A stretch of 64,000 nt of DNA. It comes from Acridotheres tristis (lineage: Eukaryota > Chordata > Aves > Passeriformes > Sturnidae). The stretch is taken from the NCBI GenBank assembly GCA_037013685.1, contig CM072894.1, positions 26,721,529-26,785,528 on the forward strand, read 5' to 3'. The notes below the pieces were generated by a model. It did not search any database. It saw only the letters and a list, made by a program, of their open reading frames with translations, and was not told the origin of the DNA. Of this stretch, positions 12,416 through 25,600 are shown piece by piece. The position numbers and the translations under genes are program-made. Each line of letters opens with the position of its first letter. Position 1 is the first letter of the stretch.

Positions 12416-15028
12416 ATATTTGGGCAATCTAGGCAGTTTGCTTAGATGAGTTTGTAGGCTGCAACAAGGGTGAAAATGTTAGCAATGAGCAACTGAAAAC
12501 AAGGAGATTATTAACCAGTTTGCTAATCCTTAATGACTTAAAGCTGAGAGTGTTCTGTAATTGAAAAATTGCAGATTAAGCCATGCAAGTGTAAAGTAAG
12601 CTGCCAGTTCTGTCTGATGACATGGTACCTGAAGGCATAACAGTCCTTCTCTTTCCCCTAATACCAGATTGGAGGGAAGGAGAGAGGGGAAAAAGTGGAT
12701 TTTGGAGAAGCAGCTCTCCTCTTTAGTTAAGGTCTAGTTCTGACAGTTGCCAAAATCTGTTCTTCTCAGAGTGTTTGCAATGTGTACTAAGGAAAATGTA
12801 GAAAAAAAGGGTGTAATAGATAAAGCTCCAGTAAGAAATCAAGTGAAATATCTTCTCCATTTCTTTAAAGAAAACCAAACCCCTATTCACAGTTGCTGGG
12901 GAATTAAACAAATAATCCAAGCAAGGAATAGCCATTTCATACTATAACAAAGCACAGGCATTCTCAGAAAGAAAAAAACTTGGCCATGCACATCCAACTC
13001 CAATAACCACTTCAGTTCTCAGCTTTATGCAACATTTAATCAGTGTACAGTATTTGTACTGTATTTTCAGCCTCCGATTCAGCTACTGGTTCTACAGCCA
13101 CCTTTGCAGTCTCCCTCTACATCAAACCTCAGAGACCTGAATTCTTTTGCCATCCTTAGAGGTAAAACCTCTTGGCAAGATGGTCAAGTTGAAGCCCTTT
13201 CCTATCCAACTGCACATCTGACAGCATCAGCTCTATCCAGCATCAGTAAGAGAAACATCCTTCAGAGATCTTGTGACTCAGAAACTGATCAGCATGACAG
13301 CTTCTTGTTCTCTCCAGCTTCTTCACAGTAAACTCATTGTTGATTCATTTTACTATGCAACCACCAAAAATGGTCATAACAAGAAATGGCTCTATACAGA
13401 CAGAAGTCAGTTCTGTTTAAGTTTTCTTCTTACTTTGTGCTGGTGTGCTCCAGGTAGCTCCAGACACAATGGCTATAATCCTGCATTTTCTCTGTCAGAA
13501 GCCAGACTTCTTTAGCTTTGGCCTACATCAGAAAAATAAATCTTTTAGTGTGGCTGGAACCAGATGGGTAGGGATTTCCTGATTAATAGCACCTTCACTG
13601 TTCTTGTGATGAACGCTGGTACTCTCTTTGAAGGTATCTTTTGTCAATGCTTAGTCTTGATTGTATTTTTTCCCCTTCTTATGGACACAAATTGTTTAAC
13701 TTGTGTAATCAGACAGAATACTATCAAACACATACTTAGGTACAAAAACCATACACAAATAATACTGCTAGCTCTCACATTTTTCCACATTTCAAATATG
13801 CTATCCACGTCAATATGCCTCAGGAAATTACAAACTAGAAAGAAAAGCAAATACAAAATGCAGGCAACTTCCACCAAGTTGTCCCATTTGCAATTCTCCC
13901 TTTTGTACATTAAGGAATCTTCAGCTTGGGAAACCCATCCAGGCTGCAGATGTGGCACTAAAGAAAGATGAAGGGTTGCTGTAGTAAGAGGTCTCCATTA
14001 ATTTTGAGTCTTCCAGATTGTGCTGGTCTCACCTAGGGAAGGACAGACTCAGAGAGGTTTTTTTCTATGAGAACTTCCTCTGTGAGTTGATGGGACCAAT
14101 TGAAGGCTGGTTTGGTTATTGACTGCTTGAGAAACTATAAATAGATGAACCTCACAGCTTAAATAACCTCAGAAACTCTGTAGCTGCCATTTCAGAGTGT
14201 CACCAAAATGTGCCTTTAAGCAGGAGAGTGAATTTTTTCTTCTACACTTCCAACTCCATAGTAGGAGTGGTCTCACCTAGTCTTAAGGCAATAAACCTCT
14301 TGTGAACATGGAAGTAATATTCAGAGAGATATCAATGCAATTTTAGTTGTATTCTAAAATACTAATTCTGTTCTCTCTCTAAGGACATGACTAGCTCCAT
14401 TTCACCTAGGAAAGTTAGCAGGAACAGTAAGAAAGAAAGACCCTCATTAAAAGTAGTTTTAAGCATGCAAGAGTGAGATCAACCACCTTCCAAACAACAG
14501 TGGCACTTGGAATGTATTTCAGACTCTGAGATGGCTTGGATAATGGCTTCACTAATATATTCTTACATTGAAATTTTTTTATGGCATCACAGGTCTCATT
14601 CAGTTACAATATAACCCCTGAAGGCTGTACCCATCTCCACGAAGACAATTCTAACCAACATTACCACATAATGGAGGTTCCTGGAGACAAACTGATTGCT
14701 GCACAGGGATAAATGCCTTTAGGGAAAAGCAAAATGCAGATAGATGCTTCAAGATATAAATTCCAATTTAAATCGACTCTGTATCTCTAGTGACTATAAG
14801 TTATTGTTAAGTGATGACTCTTATCTGCTCAGTTGGTAGTATCAATCTGTGACTTAGCTACATAACACTCCATCAGTCCCATCAGAAACCCTGCCAGTTG
14901 GAAAATCCATCTGGCTCTCAAAAAGTGCCTACTAATTAATGGAGAGTAGGACCAAAACTACTCTTTTACCTGGCAGGCCTTGTGTGTTACAACTCAGATA
15001 TATTAACAAGGTTATCAAGGAAAGTGTC

Positions 15029-15050
15029 ATATATATACATATATATATAT
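15029..15050. repeat. AT dinucleotide microsatellite
   Basis: An (AT)n tract interrupted by a single C, within HSPBAP1 intron 2. Likely length-variable. Confidence 0.85.
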
Positions 15051-15161
15051 GTTACACCTTCTCCATTGGCAATGGGATGCATTTCACACTTAGTGCAAGA
15101 ATTAGGTGGTACCTCATTGAACTACAGAGATATTGCTATGAAGATGTGTACCAAGGTTTTA

Positions 15162-15270
15162 ATTCTACACCTCAGTTTTCCCATCTGTAGAAAGTGAGTA
15201 AATAATATCTGTTCCCCCCAGAAATAGCATAGAAATCATTAATCCATGCTGGCAAAGTGCTTTGAAATCC
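15162..15270 (-). repeat. MIR-like (CORE-SINE) relic
   Basis: On the plus strand it reads ACCTCAGTTTTCCCATCTGT, a stretch with GTAAATAATATCTGTTCC, then GCAAAGTGCTTTGAAAT. This is the complement of the MIR core (CTCAGTTTCCCCATCTGTAAAATGG .. AAAGCGCTTTG). Confidence 0.65.
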
Positions 15271-15984
15271 TAACACGCCAAGCATTTTCCCTCTAACAGT
15301 TCTGTTTCATCACTTCTCTTGCAAAAATTGAACATGAAATAACATGGTCATGATGCTGTGAGGAAAGCAAACTTCACAGTGTTAAGTAAGATAGTATGAT
15401 GTAATCCTACCACTTTCCCTGGAACTGGCAGACCCTCATCTGGAGTCTTTGTGCAGACTCTACATTTCAAGAAAAAGGAAGTCCAACTGGAAAAGGTTAG
15501 AAGACATATGAAAGAATAGTTGTGTGGGGTCTAAAAGACCATGACAGATTAAATATTTTTAAAGTGGATTTTTCTGGCCTAAGGGTTAAAAAAAAATCCT
15601 AAAGGTAGTCAAGATACTTTATAGGCAAAAGGGAGAAAGTGCATGGCAAAATGCATTCTGGTATGTCGCTGGGAGGGCAAAGGATGTAAAGGGCAGGAAT
15701 AAGGCAGAGTACAGCCTTTGAAGTGGATAGCAGATTGCCACCTTGGAACATGTTTCTTCTATCTTCCCTCCGTGGTATGAAACTCAGTCTGTCCATGGAC
15801 ACACTACTGTGTGGCTACAGATGGAGATGAAGTTGTAGTATTTAAAATCAAGTTGGAAAACTGTACTTCTCCCATGGCATGTTCCAAGATGTATGAGTGA
15901 ATCTGGAGGGCTAGAAGTGAAATTATTGCACTGGTGTCAAATGATTTTCTTAATCCTTTACATTTCCATCATGTATTTCATCAT

Positions 15985-16110
15985 AGGACCTTAAAGTACT
16001 GAAAATCACCTAAAAATGTCTGGAGGAGAGTGAGAATTACCACCATTACAGATAAAAACCCCAAGTCAGGTAATTATTTAGCTAATTCCTTAACACAGTC
16101 AGGCTTATAG
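15985..16110 (+). repeat. Probable MIR-like relic
   Basis: The stretch ACCTTAAAGTACTGAAAATC, followed by AATTACCACCATTACAGATA and AAAACCCCAAGTCAGGTAAT, has the order of the MIR core (TTTACA.., ATTATCCCCATTTTACAGATGAGGAAACTGAGG). It is weak and could be chance. Confidence 0.4.
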
Positions 16111-16421
16111 ATATGGAAGCTCAGTTCACATGAACAATCTGATCACATGTAAGACCAGGACTGAACACACACACTACAAAGCAAGGAAGGCAAACTGAAA
16201 GGCTTGGTTCTTAAATGCTGGTGTTAACCACCAGACCCCTACTAAGAATAAACACATGAGAAAGGAGAGTTCTACTGCTGGCCAAATCCCATTTCTAAAA
16301 GCAAAGCCTGCAATGAAAAGCAATACATTAGAGAAAGAACAGTTATAACAAAAAAAGCAGACAATTGGAGGACCTAAAAAGAGAGACTTGTGACATTAAT
16401 GACTGTCCACGTCATTCTCAC

Positions 16422-16607
16422 CTAAATCCACTGTCTTCAGACCCAGCCTAAACTGGATTGTCTTTCCCTCCAACACGGCAGAAAGGTAATTCACATTCCA
16501 GTGCAGGGCTGGCCAGTTGCCAACCATGTTACAGAAGACTGCAGGTTGCTGTAGAGACATCACAATTTCCTTGGTTTTCTCAGGAGTAAATGGTTTGACA
16601 TCTTCAC
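16422..16607 (-). CDS. HSPBAP1: HSPBAP1 exon 2
   Basis: The exon is 186 bp: two bases finishing the exon 1/2 Gly codon, 61 codons and one base of the next Val codon. It includes EDVKPFTPEKTKEIV, SLQQPAVFCNMVGNWPALHW and LEGKTIQFRLGLKTVDL, which closely follow human HSPBAP1 at the N-terminal edge of the JmjC/cupin fold. In the protein it covers about residues 13-75. The acceptor is TTTATATAG and the donor GTGAGA. Beyond the donor the frame runs only seven residues into intron before losing similarity. No internal stops or frameshifts are present. Confidence 0.96.
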
Positions 16608-19600
16608 CTATATAAAGAAAAAAAAAATAGATGGAGAGAGGTGATTTATCATACATGAAGTGTTACCTACAATCTTTCATGGGACAGAAAACAAGAACTA
16701 AGACCTCCTTTGTTTATACCTGATTTTTTTATTACATTTGTAGATTTTTTTAAAAATCAAAGTTGTACTGCAAACACTGAAGGAACTAAAAGTTTAAAGT
16801 GGTGTATTAGCAAATAAAATATAAAGCAAAAAATAAAAATAGGCACATGCTCAGAATTTTCAGTTAGCCAGTATCTTAGGCAGGAAAGCACTGTAGCCAA
16901 ACTGCTTAGAAATAGGCTAACAATAAAATAAACTTGCAAATAACATTCAGAGTTTAGAGAACATAAATTTCATGAGTAACAGTCTTTCTGCATGGGATTC
17001 TTTCCAAAATTGTAGTGTATTGTCAGAGATAGCAAACCAGCTCCCCATGCATTACTTTAAACAAAGGAACAGTAGCATAACCAACAGCAGGTATTTTTGA
17101 AGTGTTTTAAAATTTCATCAACAGAATTTTAGAAAAACGAAATTATGCCGATCCAAGAACTAAACTAACCCAAGATTTCTATTTATTCCTCTGCTGTTTA
17201 GAGATTTATATGCCCCACTGAAACTGTCAAGCTGAAATGCTGGCAACCTTGAATTAACTCAGCACTATCAGAACAACTTTTTTTTAGGGACATATTCAGA
17301 AGGAAAAGCCAGGGTTTTTTAAAAGGAATGACATCTCCATAGAGTGGAAGAGGTGGACTACAGCTTCAGATTATAAAAAAATCCATTCATTATTTTAACC
17401 TCTACTGAAGTTAACTTATGCAGAATTTCAATCTGTCTAATGGCTAAGATTTAACACACTGAATTGATACACATGGCTCCCCGTGACTTCCAGCAGTTTA
17501 TTTAAAAACAAACCAATTCAATTAAATCATTGTATTTAGGGGTCAAATGATGGTCTGACATACACAATGAATTAAATAAATACAGGCCAAGAACATTTCC
17601 TTCACTGCTGGGTGCTAATTTTGCCTGTTGCTGCTCTGCATGCATGGGAGATAGCAGAGAACCACCCAGTCACACATGGAGCAACTCTGTGGAGCCAGCT
17701 GGGGGAAACACAAGATGACCCACTGGGAACAATGTCACTGAGAAAAGTTCTTCAGGATTAATTTAAATGCAACAAAAATCCAAAATAAATTTATGAATGC
17801 TGAAGTGAGAATAGCAGGAATAAGAGGTGTCCTGTGCATGCTGTGTGCTGTATCTTGTTGGTAATTTTTGTGAGTCCTTCTACTTTTGACAGGGTTTATA
17901 CTCCCACATAGCTGTGCTTTTTGGTTTTCTAAATAAAGCTGCTATCTTCCCACAAAGTCAGTGGGAGGTATTTGGGCTGGGGTTTCGTAGAGTCAATGGG
18001 TCTCTTATTCCACAGATTTCCAGGGAAATCGAATCCCTCACTTTTCACTCATGAAAACTCCCTTGTGAAGCTTTAAAACTAGAGACCTCTGGTATTTTAT
18101 CTTCATGGAACAGAGGATTTTTTAATGGCTTCTCTTTCCTAAGGCAGATGACAGGAGGGAGCTTGGATTTTGGTTTGCTTTCCACATTTCCTCTCGTACG
18201 CAGAGCAACACTTGACAGGATGGTGTTGCTGTGACACAGGGATGTCTCTGACACTTGGCCTTCAGTCTCACACTCCAGCAACTTACACAACCAGGACATA
18301 AGGAGGCCTCACTGGGACCGTATGGCTCACCATATGCTCTTCCCTACCCCGGGAGGAGGCTCTGGGGCTTCCCAAGGAAGAGGTTAGCACACCTAGAGGG
18401 AGCAGGTCAGAGGAGGCACAAAGACCATCTGCACACACAGGGACATGTGCTGCTGCAGCCACCAGGAGCTGGCTGCAGGCATGGGAAGGAAGAGGTGAAA
18501 GCTCAGCATGTTTTTTCACAGTGATTCTGCTCAAGAGCTAAAGCAAGACTCGGTCCAGATCTGAACACTCCCAGGGGGTTTATAAAACTTCTGTCTTTCA
18601 CCAGTGCAATTATAATATTGTACAGAGGTGGCTTTCACCATGTGGGAGCTGGCAGGCCTTACTTACCTTTCAGATTTTCCAGCTCATAAAAATGAAATTA
18701 CTTCTGCTTATGCCACGTTTACCACTGCATAGCTGCCTTTTTGACTACTCAGGAGTTTTTTTGCTTTAAGGGCACTGTATTTAAGTATTTTAGAGGAAGT
18801 AAACTCAAATAAATGCAAGAAATTGGTGACACTTTTTTGGAGGATTTTGTAAAGCTGACTTTTATTGCAAAAGCTTCAGGTTTATCCTGTAACTTCAGTC
18901 AACAGTTGAGATGTGCTACAAAAGCAGAAATTTTACTGGAAGAGACAGGAAGGTTCTTTGAAGCCAACTGTTGATTCTGTGTGGCTTTCTAATGTGATTT
19001 CCACATGCACATCATGCTTTTGTAAGGTGTGGTTTTAACCATAGTGCATACACACTCAGTGGGAAGCTCAGAGCTGAAGCTACTGGGAGAGTAGGCCACT
19101 GCCAAACAAAAAACCACAATTAGGCTAAATAGCCTCTCCTCTACTGAATGATTGTTATGTCACCATGCTCAGTTGTAAAATATTCTTCTATAAAATTAAG
19201 AAAAAATGAAAAAGGACAGTCTGTCTTACTAAGATGCTAATAATTCCTATCTTCAAACAGTATTAAAATCTTTGTTAAATAAGTATATATCTTCTGATAT
19301 GGATAACTGCATACAATACATATAATGCACAATGACATTTGATACATTAAAATTTAAAGACTTAAATAAATATACATTGGGGATTTTTGCAAAGACAAAT
19401 GCAGATTCTTATTTGATCTGTATGAAGAATCTGTGTCTTGATTCGCCTTTATAAATACCTTGCTGAGAACAGAGTCAGCTAAATGTAATTCTTTCCCTAT
19501 AATACTTGTCATGCACATCTAAGTGCCTGCTAGAGAAAAGACACATGATAAAAGGTAAATATCATATACTACAGCAAATAGATATTATAATAATTTGGAG

Positions 19601-22600
19601 AATTCTGCTCAAGACCAACAGAGATTTCTGATGGAACCATATGCTGTGGGAGTGGGAAAAAGTAATTAAACAAGATACCTGAAGATAGAAGACCTGAAGA
19701 GAGATTAGCAGTATTATAGTTTAAAAAAATCTTTTCCTCGGTTATTGTTATCATAGCTTCACAAAGACCTTACAAACTGGGCTGTTGCTTCTTGGTATTT
19801 TATAGCCTGAGATTGATGGTAATTGAATCCAAGGCAAAACCTGTGGTTGTGTAGCATATATAAGCACATACAGTTTGGATACAGATGTGCACAAGTAAAA
19901 GGTGAATAAATAAAATGTGTAGCAAAGAAGAAAAATATCCATTGCACATCTTAGGCATTAAATATCAAATTCCCAGGGGAGATTGGGTAGCAGGAGAGAA
20001 TAGAAATGCATATTCCCTTGCAAAAGAAAAGCTCTGTGGGAGTCTTCATTTTCTCAGCTGTACTCTGATCCACAAGAGAAAAGGAATACTTCAGCTTAGT
20101 TCTTTCTATCAGGCTCAACAAACGGTGTGACTTCACAGTACAAAAGGAAGCAGGAATAATTTGTCTCATGTTTTGACTTTACCCAAGGCATGTACAGAAT
20201 CCAACCAGGAACTGAAAAAATGAACCAAGTTTTAGCTCAAGTTTTGTAACTGTGGCAGCTTATATAATTGGCAAAAAACATAGGTGTTCTTTAGAAAGGC
20301 AACACCTTGCAAAATAGAGATCGCCCAATTAAAAAAAGAAAGCTCTCCCGTTGTCTTTACACAAAGTACTGTCAAACACTAAGCCTCATCCAGACTTAGC
20401 ACTGAGGGCAGGTAAAAGAAAAGTAATGAATTGGCCAAGTACTCTCCAGTAGACTTTGCTTCTGAAAGAGAGAATAATTTAATGTTTCTGATTAAGAATT
20501 TTTCTGAATAACTGAGTGGGGTTTGGGAATTAAGAGTTTAGCTCAGCAGGCAGTCTAACTAAAAGTGGACTTGATCAAAGTTGTTCAGAAGTTAAATGTA
20601 CTGTCATTAAAAAGCTAAATGTACTGTCATTCATTTAAAATAATTTAGCAAATTATAAGAGTTCATTAGTGCATGGCAGTTGGCTTCTGCCAAAACACCC
20701 TGCTGCTTAAATATGAGATTTAATTGAGAGGTATTAAAATTATTTTCTAAAATAGGGAGTACAAGCAAATCCTGGTAATGTATTTGGTACATGCATCATC
20801 AAATTGTTTTTCTTGCAAATCTGTAATGCTCCCTTTTCCTTACTTCTTTTATGAAAAAAAATTTTAAAAAATTAAATTTTGAATACATTAATACAGAGCA
20901 GCAAGGTGAGTCAAAAAATCACCTAACCTCCAGAATCTTAACTATTCAACAACCAGGAGTGGCTAAAGAGAAGGTATGGGGGAGGATGAGCAAGCTCCCC
21001 AAACGAAATATAAGTGACTTGGTTTGGAGGTCAGACTTAATGGTTTCACAGTACATTAACTCTGTAAATTAAAAAAACAACTTTAAATAATCTGCATGTG
21101 ATTACAACACTATGCACTATAATCAGCCTCCTCTGGGCAAACAGAATGCCTCTAAATATACATGAGCAGTTTTCAGAATAGGCTGCACCAACATCTAGGT
21201 ATTACTTCCTAGCCAGCTATTGCCGTTGCTATTCGTTTTGACTCTGGGAATGGTAATGCTGTAAATGCACATAGCCAGCAGACAGCTACCCTAGATTTAC
21301 AGATGTTTTGGTTGCTGAAGGAGAGGTGGTAGTTGCATGGAGACTCTCAGGATAAACCAGTCTGTACTGGTAAGACTGGCACCTGCAGCTCCCTCTGGCA
21401 GCCTGCAGCCAACACACCCTTCCTTCCTCTCTGTGTCTCTTACTGCAGAAGGAGGGCAGCCAAAGAAAGAAAAGAAAGAGGCTAAAAGAAGAATTTGGAT
21501 TTACTTTCCAGTGCCCCTCTGGCAGGGCTGAGCATCTTACAGTTTTTCTTACAGGAAGTCAAAGTGACTTCAGACATGAAATAAGACAGGAGTGGGGCCA
21601 TGCCCAAACCTCATCTTGTCCTTCTGATAAAGCAACGGGAATTGCTGCCACACTCCTTCGGGGGGAGTAGGGGCTGAGCCCAGAACACAGGTCTGGGAGG
21701 GACTCCCCACCGCTGCTATAAATGACAGCGCATCATCTCAAGCACAGGTTTAGGAAATTCTTCCCCTAAATCCCCTAAGGCCCTTCCTCGAAAGCTCTCC
21801 CTGAACCCCGGGCCAGCTTCTGCCGGATATCCCTCCTCCATCCTGCAGGGCAGGTTCAGAACGCAGCCGTGCCGGTTTTCAGCTAATGAACTGAATGTCC
21901 AATGAACTCAGCTCCTCTGGTCTCCTCCAGCAGAATGAATGCTTGAAGGAAAAGACTCTGGTTTTTGACCAAAACCTTCCACCAGGACATAAAAAGATAG
22001 ACTATTCTTCCTTAAGCTAGGCTGCCATAATTTCACCTTTCTGTTAGTCTATGGGGTGTAAATTACACACACCTGCTCCTGAGGAAATTCAGTAGCCAAA
22101 CCATGTCTTCCCAGTAGCCCACCGGCACTGATACACATTTCTGACATTTCCTAATAAACAGAAAATTTAATACAAAATTCAATACTAATACAACATTATA
22201 ACTGAAGGTAAGGGAACTGGCATGTCAGGAAGTTAAGGTGTGTATTTCTAAGAAAGAAAATAATTTATTCATATTATAAACTTATTTGTATTTCTTTTTC
22301 TATTCCTTGTCAGTAGTAAATATCAAAGCACTGCTCTTAAATAGATGAATACACGGTATAAAATTCACTGTCAGAAACTGTAACCAGTTGTGACTTTTTT
22401 TTTGTTCAGTCCTGGAAACTTGACTGACAAGAACTTCAAAATGTCAAGAACAAAAGAATCGAAATCTTCTAATTTATAATATTTTCCTATAAGCTATTTT
22501 AGTATATATTCGATAGTATTCTCAAAACACAGGCTTTTTTTCCTACAAGCTATTATAATAAATAGTAATTAATATAATGGAGCCTTTTGAATCTGGTCCA

Positions 22601-25600
22601 CAAATAGGTTATGATGTAGTACACATGACCTTGTTCACTATTATACTTCACAGGATAAAAATTATGATTAATGACTGAGACAATTAGAGGTATAATTAAT
22701 TGTCAGAATGAAATTATACTTTAAAAGAGTAAAAGAAGTTTTTGAATTACATAAATCATCAACTTGAAAGAGACCCACCATGTGAACCTCAAGAAGAATT
22801 TCTGAAATGCACAGTAAGGTATTAGATTCAGGGATTGCCCTTATTATAGGAATACTAAAGAAAATGCATGGCTATTATTCCACTGTTTACATCATTCCAT
22901 TTCCTTCAGCATGGGTAAAACAACCAGAAGTGCCTTTAATTTTTGCTTCAAATTGCTATTTCTGGTTGTAAAGGTTCTCATGCTTCCACATTAATTTTGT
23001 AGGTGAAAAACTTTACACAGTGTATGTTTGGAATCCTGGGGTTCATACAGACTGTAAAAATATTGCTTTGACATAATGTCAAGAATACACTTGACCAAAA
23101 CAGCCCAGAAAATTGTGAACTACCAAGATTTTCTGATTTAATTTTCAACCTTAACATCTAGTTCATGTTAGGTCTGTTTTTTAACTATTAAACATAAAAT
23201 AAACTCCTCTTTAGCTGAAAAACCACAGCCTTTTTACAGAGAAGCTCATATTTCACAACTTTGTAATACAACAAACTGCTGCCAGTGATGTCAGCGTATC
23301 TTTAGCATTTTCCCTCCAGAGATTTCCTTTCTCTTTTCATTTTCAAAAAACAACTGCCTGCGAAATTTCTTTATTTGTAAACCCCAAGACTAAATAGCAG
23401 AGAAGATCATGGACTGCAGGCCCAAGTCTCTACTCAGATCTCCATTAACTCCTTTTATAATCAGCTGCATCTGCATTTCTGGAGACTGAAGGTAACCTTT
23501 AATTATACAACGAACTATGACAGTGCTGCTGCTTTGAATTTTGGAAGTCTCTTGCAACATGCAAAATCTACCAAAACTCGTTATTTTTTAACCTATCAGT
23601 AAATATGGAAAACTCCTTTCAGTAGAAGAGTTTCAATATTTTCATCTTCTTTTTAAGCATTAACATCCCTTTACTCACCATTGTCTGATATAATACTAGT
23701 ATTAGAGGGCATTATGTCTTTTATGTCTGGTGTTCAAAAGCACATGGTACACAGAATTTTAAGATAAGCCCCTCACATTAAGAAAATAATAAAATTGCAA
23801 AAGGTTAAAGTTGCACTTTTATACCAAGACACCCAAACTACCTTACCACTGCTCTTTTAAAAAATACTCTTGCAGAAGCAAAACTCTCATGCTACTGTTT
23901 AAACTCCCAAGAATTTTATTGTGTCTATGATCACAAAGCATACAACAGTTTAAATTTTGTTCATATATGTTCCTGTTGAGAAAAGCACAGAGAAAGAAAT
24001 AATCAATTCAGCCTCTTCTTTCTATATAGAATTACCTGATTGGGTCACATTTTCAAAGAGACAAACAACACTTTGTGAGCTTTATATACTCAATATGGAT
24101 TTGATCCCAAACACCTACCCAGACAATCAGGTCTTCAGAGCTCTTTGCACAGCTCACAGCATACTTATTGTATGACAGCTGAACATGACTAGACCAACAG
24201 AAACAAACTCCCTAATGTTTACATTGTTAATTATAGCAGAGAGGTAATTAAGTTACCCCTTGCTGCTTCAATGTAAGACAACAGGAGAACAATGGCATAG
24301 TCTGATAAGAAATGAGAAACACACGCACCAGAGACACAATGGACAGACCAGTACCAGAGCACCATGACTCTCTCTCCTTGCTGGCATCAGAGACAATGAG
24401 AGCTACAATGAGGGAGTCTTAGTGCAAGGAGACAGTGGAGATTTTCACCCTGTATTTCCCAATTCAAGCCTAACATCCTCCACCATCCCTGTGATTCAGC
24501 TCATTTGCATAATTCTCAGGTTTTCAGGAAGAGATGCGACCATCAGGCTTTGAAACTGAATTTCCTTAAGTAACTTTGAGGTGTAAAATACTCCACTGAT
24601 GTCGTTTGCAGTTACTTGCACAGGGTGGCCCCGAATAAAATGAGACAACATAGGGGCAGTAGTCTGCTGAAGCTGGAGTTCCAACATAAACTCCCTAAAA
24701 CATCTAAGACATGGAGCCTGAAGGCTAAGTGAGGTAGGGAAGTAGCCAACAAAATTACCGTGATGATAGACATCATGTAGCTTCCACCTCCCCCTCAAAG
24801 AATATACATTCATCACTTACATGGTCATCATTAAGCAGGTGATGAATGGCAGAACAAGCAGAAATGGAGCACAAAATGCTTTGAATGTGTTCAAAGCCCA
24901 AGTCAGATCTGACTTTTGCATATTCCTTTTGAGAGCTGCAGTAAAGAACCTACAGTGTGGTGTATAGGGAATCTAGTGACATGTCTTTCATTAGCCAGCC
25001 ACAAAGGTGAACTCCACAAGAAAAAGGAGCTATTCCACCTCTCCCTAGAGAATCTTACAACGGGCTCTGGCACACCACAAACCTGGAATCATCTACACTA
25101 CAATGGTCACTCTGCAGTGGGAATATACACAGCCTGCAATCAAAAGGTATAAATGAATTCCCCACTGGAAAACACTGAAGTTTGAATTTAAGAATAAAAC
25201 TGTTCAGCTTTCATAAGTTAAAGATGTGTCTGGTCTGTATTTTTGCTTCTTGTTGAAACTAGAAAAAAGGAAGCACTGTAAAACCTGGAGGACGAGGAAA
25301 ATGCATGACATTAGAGCTGGAGTTTACATACTTCTCAATAAAGAAGAAAGGCAAGAAAATATGCTGAATGAATACACAGATTGAAAGGTGCCCAAACCAA
25401 GCCCAAGACAGAGCATATTTCAACCAACCTGTTCCTGAGCAACTAGAAGATGTCAAAACTTGAGGAAGGACAAATGGGATTTGCTCACACCTCACAGGCT
25501 CACCTTCAGAGGTGTTTTTCAAGATGGGGTGTAAAGAACACCCATTACAGATCCCTGCTACACCAGTGTTTATGGCAGCTCTGAAACTACACTGCCACAA

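Larger units (their letters stand above)
10834..16421 (-). other. HSPBAP1: HSPBAP1 intron 2
   Basis: Intron of 5,588 bp. It contains an L2/L3-like LINE tail (12301-12415), an AT microsatellite (15029-15050), an MIR-like relic in minus orientation (15162-15270) and a weaker one in plus orientation (15985-16110). Open frames of 104 and 135 codons at 13564-13971 overlap on opposite strands and have no recognisable product. Confidence 0.9.

Noticed and set aside
13564..13971. 135-codon plus-strand frame overlapping a 104-codon minus-strand frame
   Set aside because: Intronic, opposite-strand overlap, no recognisable domain and no splice-site support.
24496..25600. Group of 78-113-codon frames in HSPBAP1 intron 1
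   Set aside because: No product recognised. Composition is like the flanking intron, and no tail or terminal repeats mark a mobile element.
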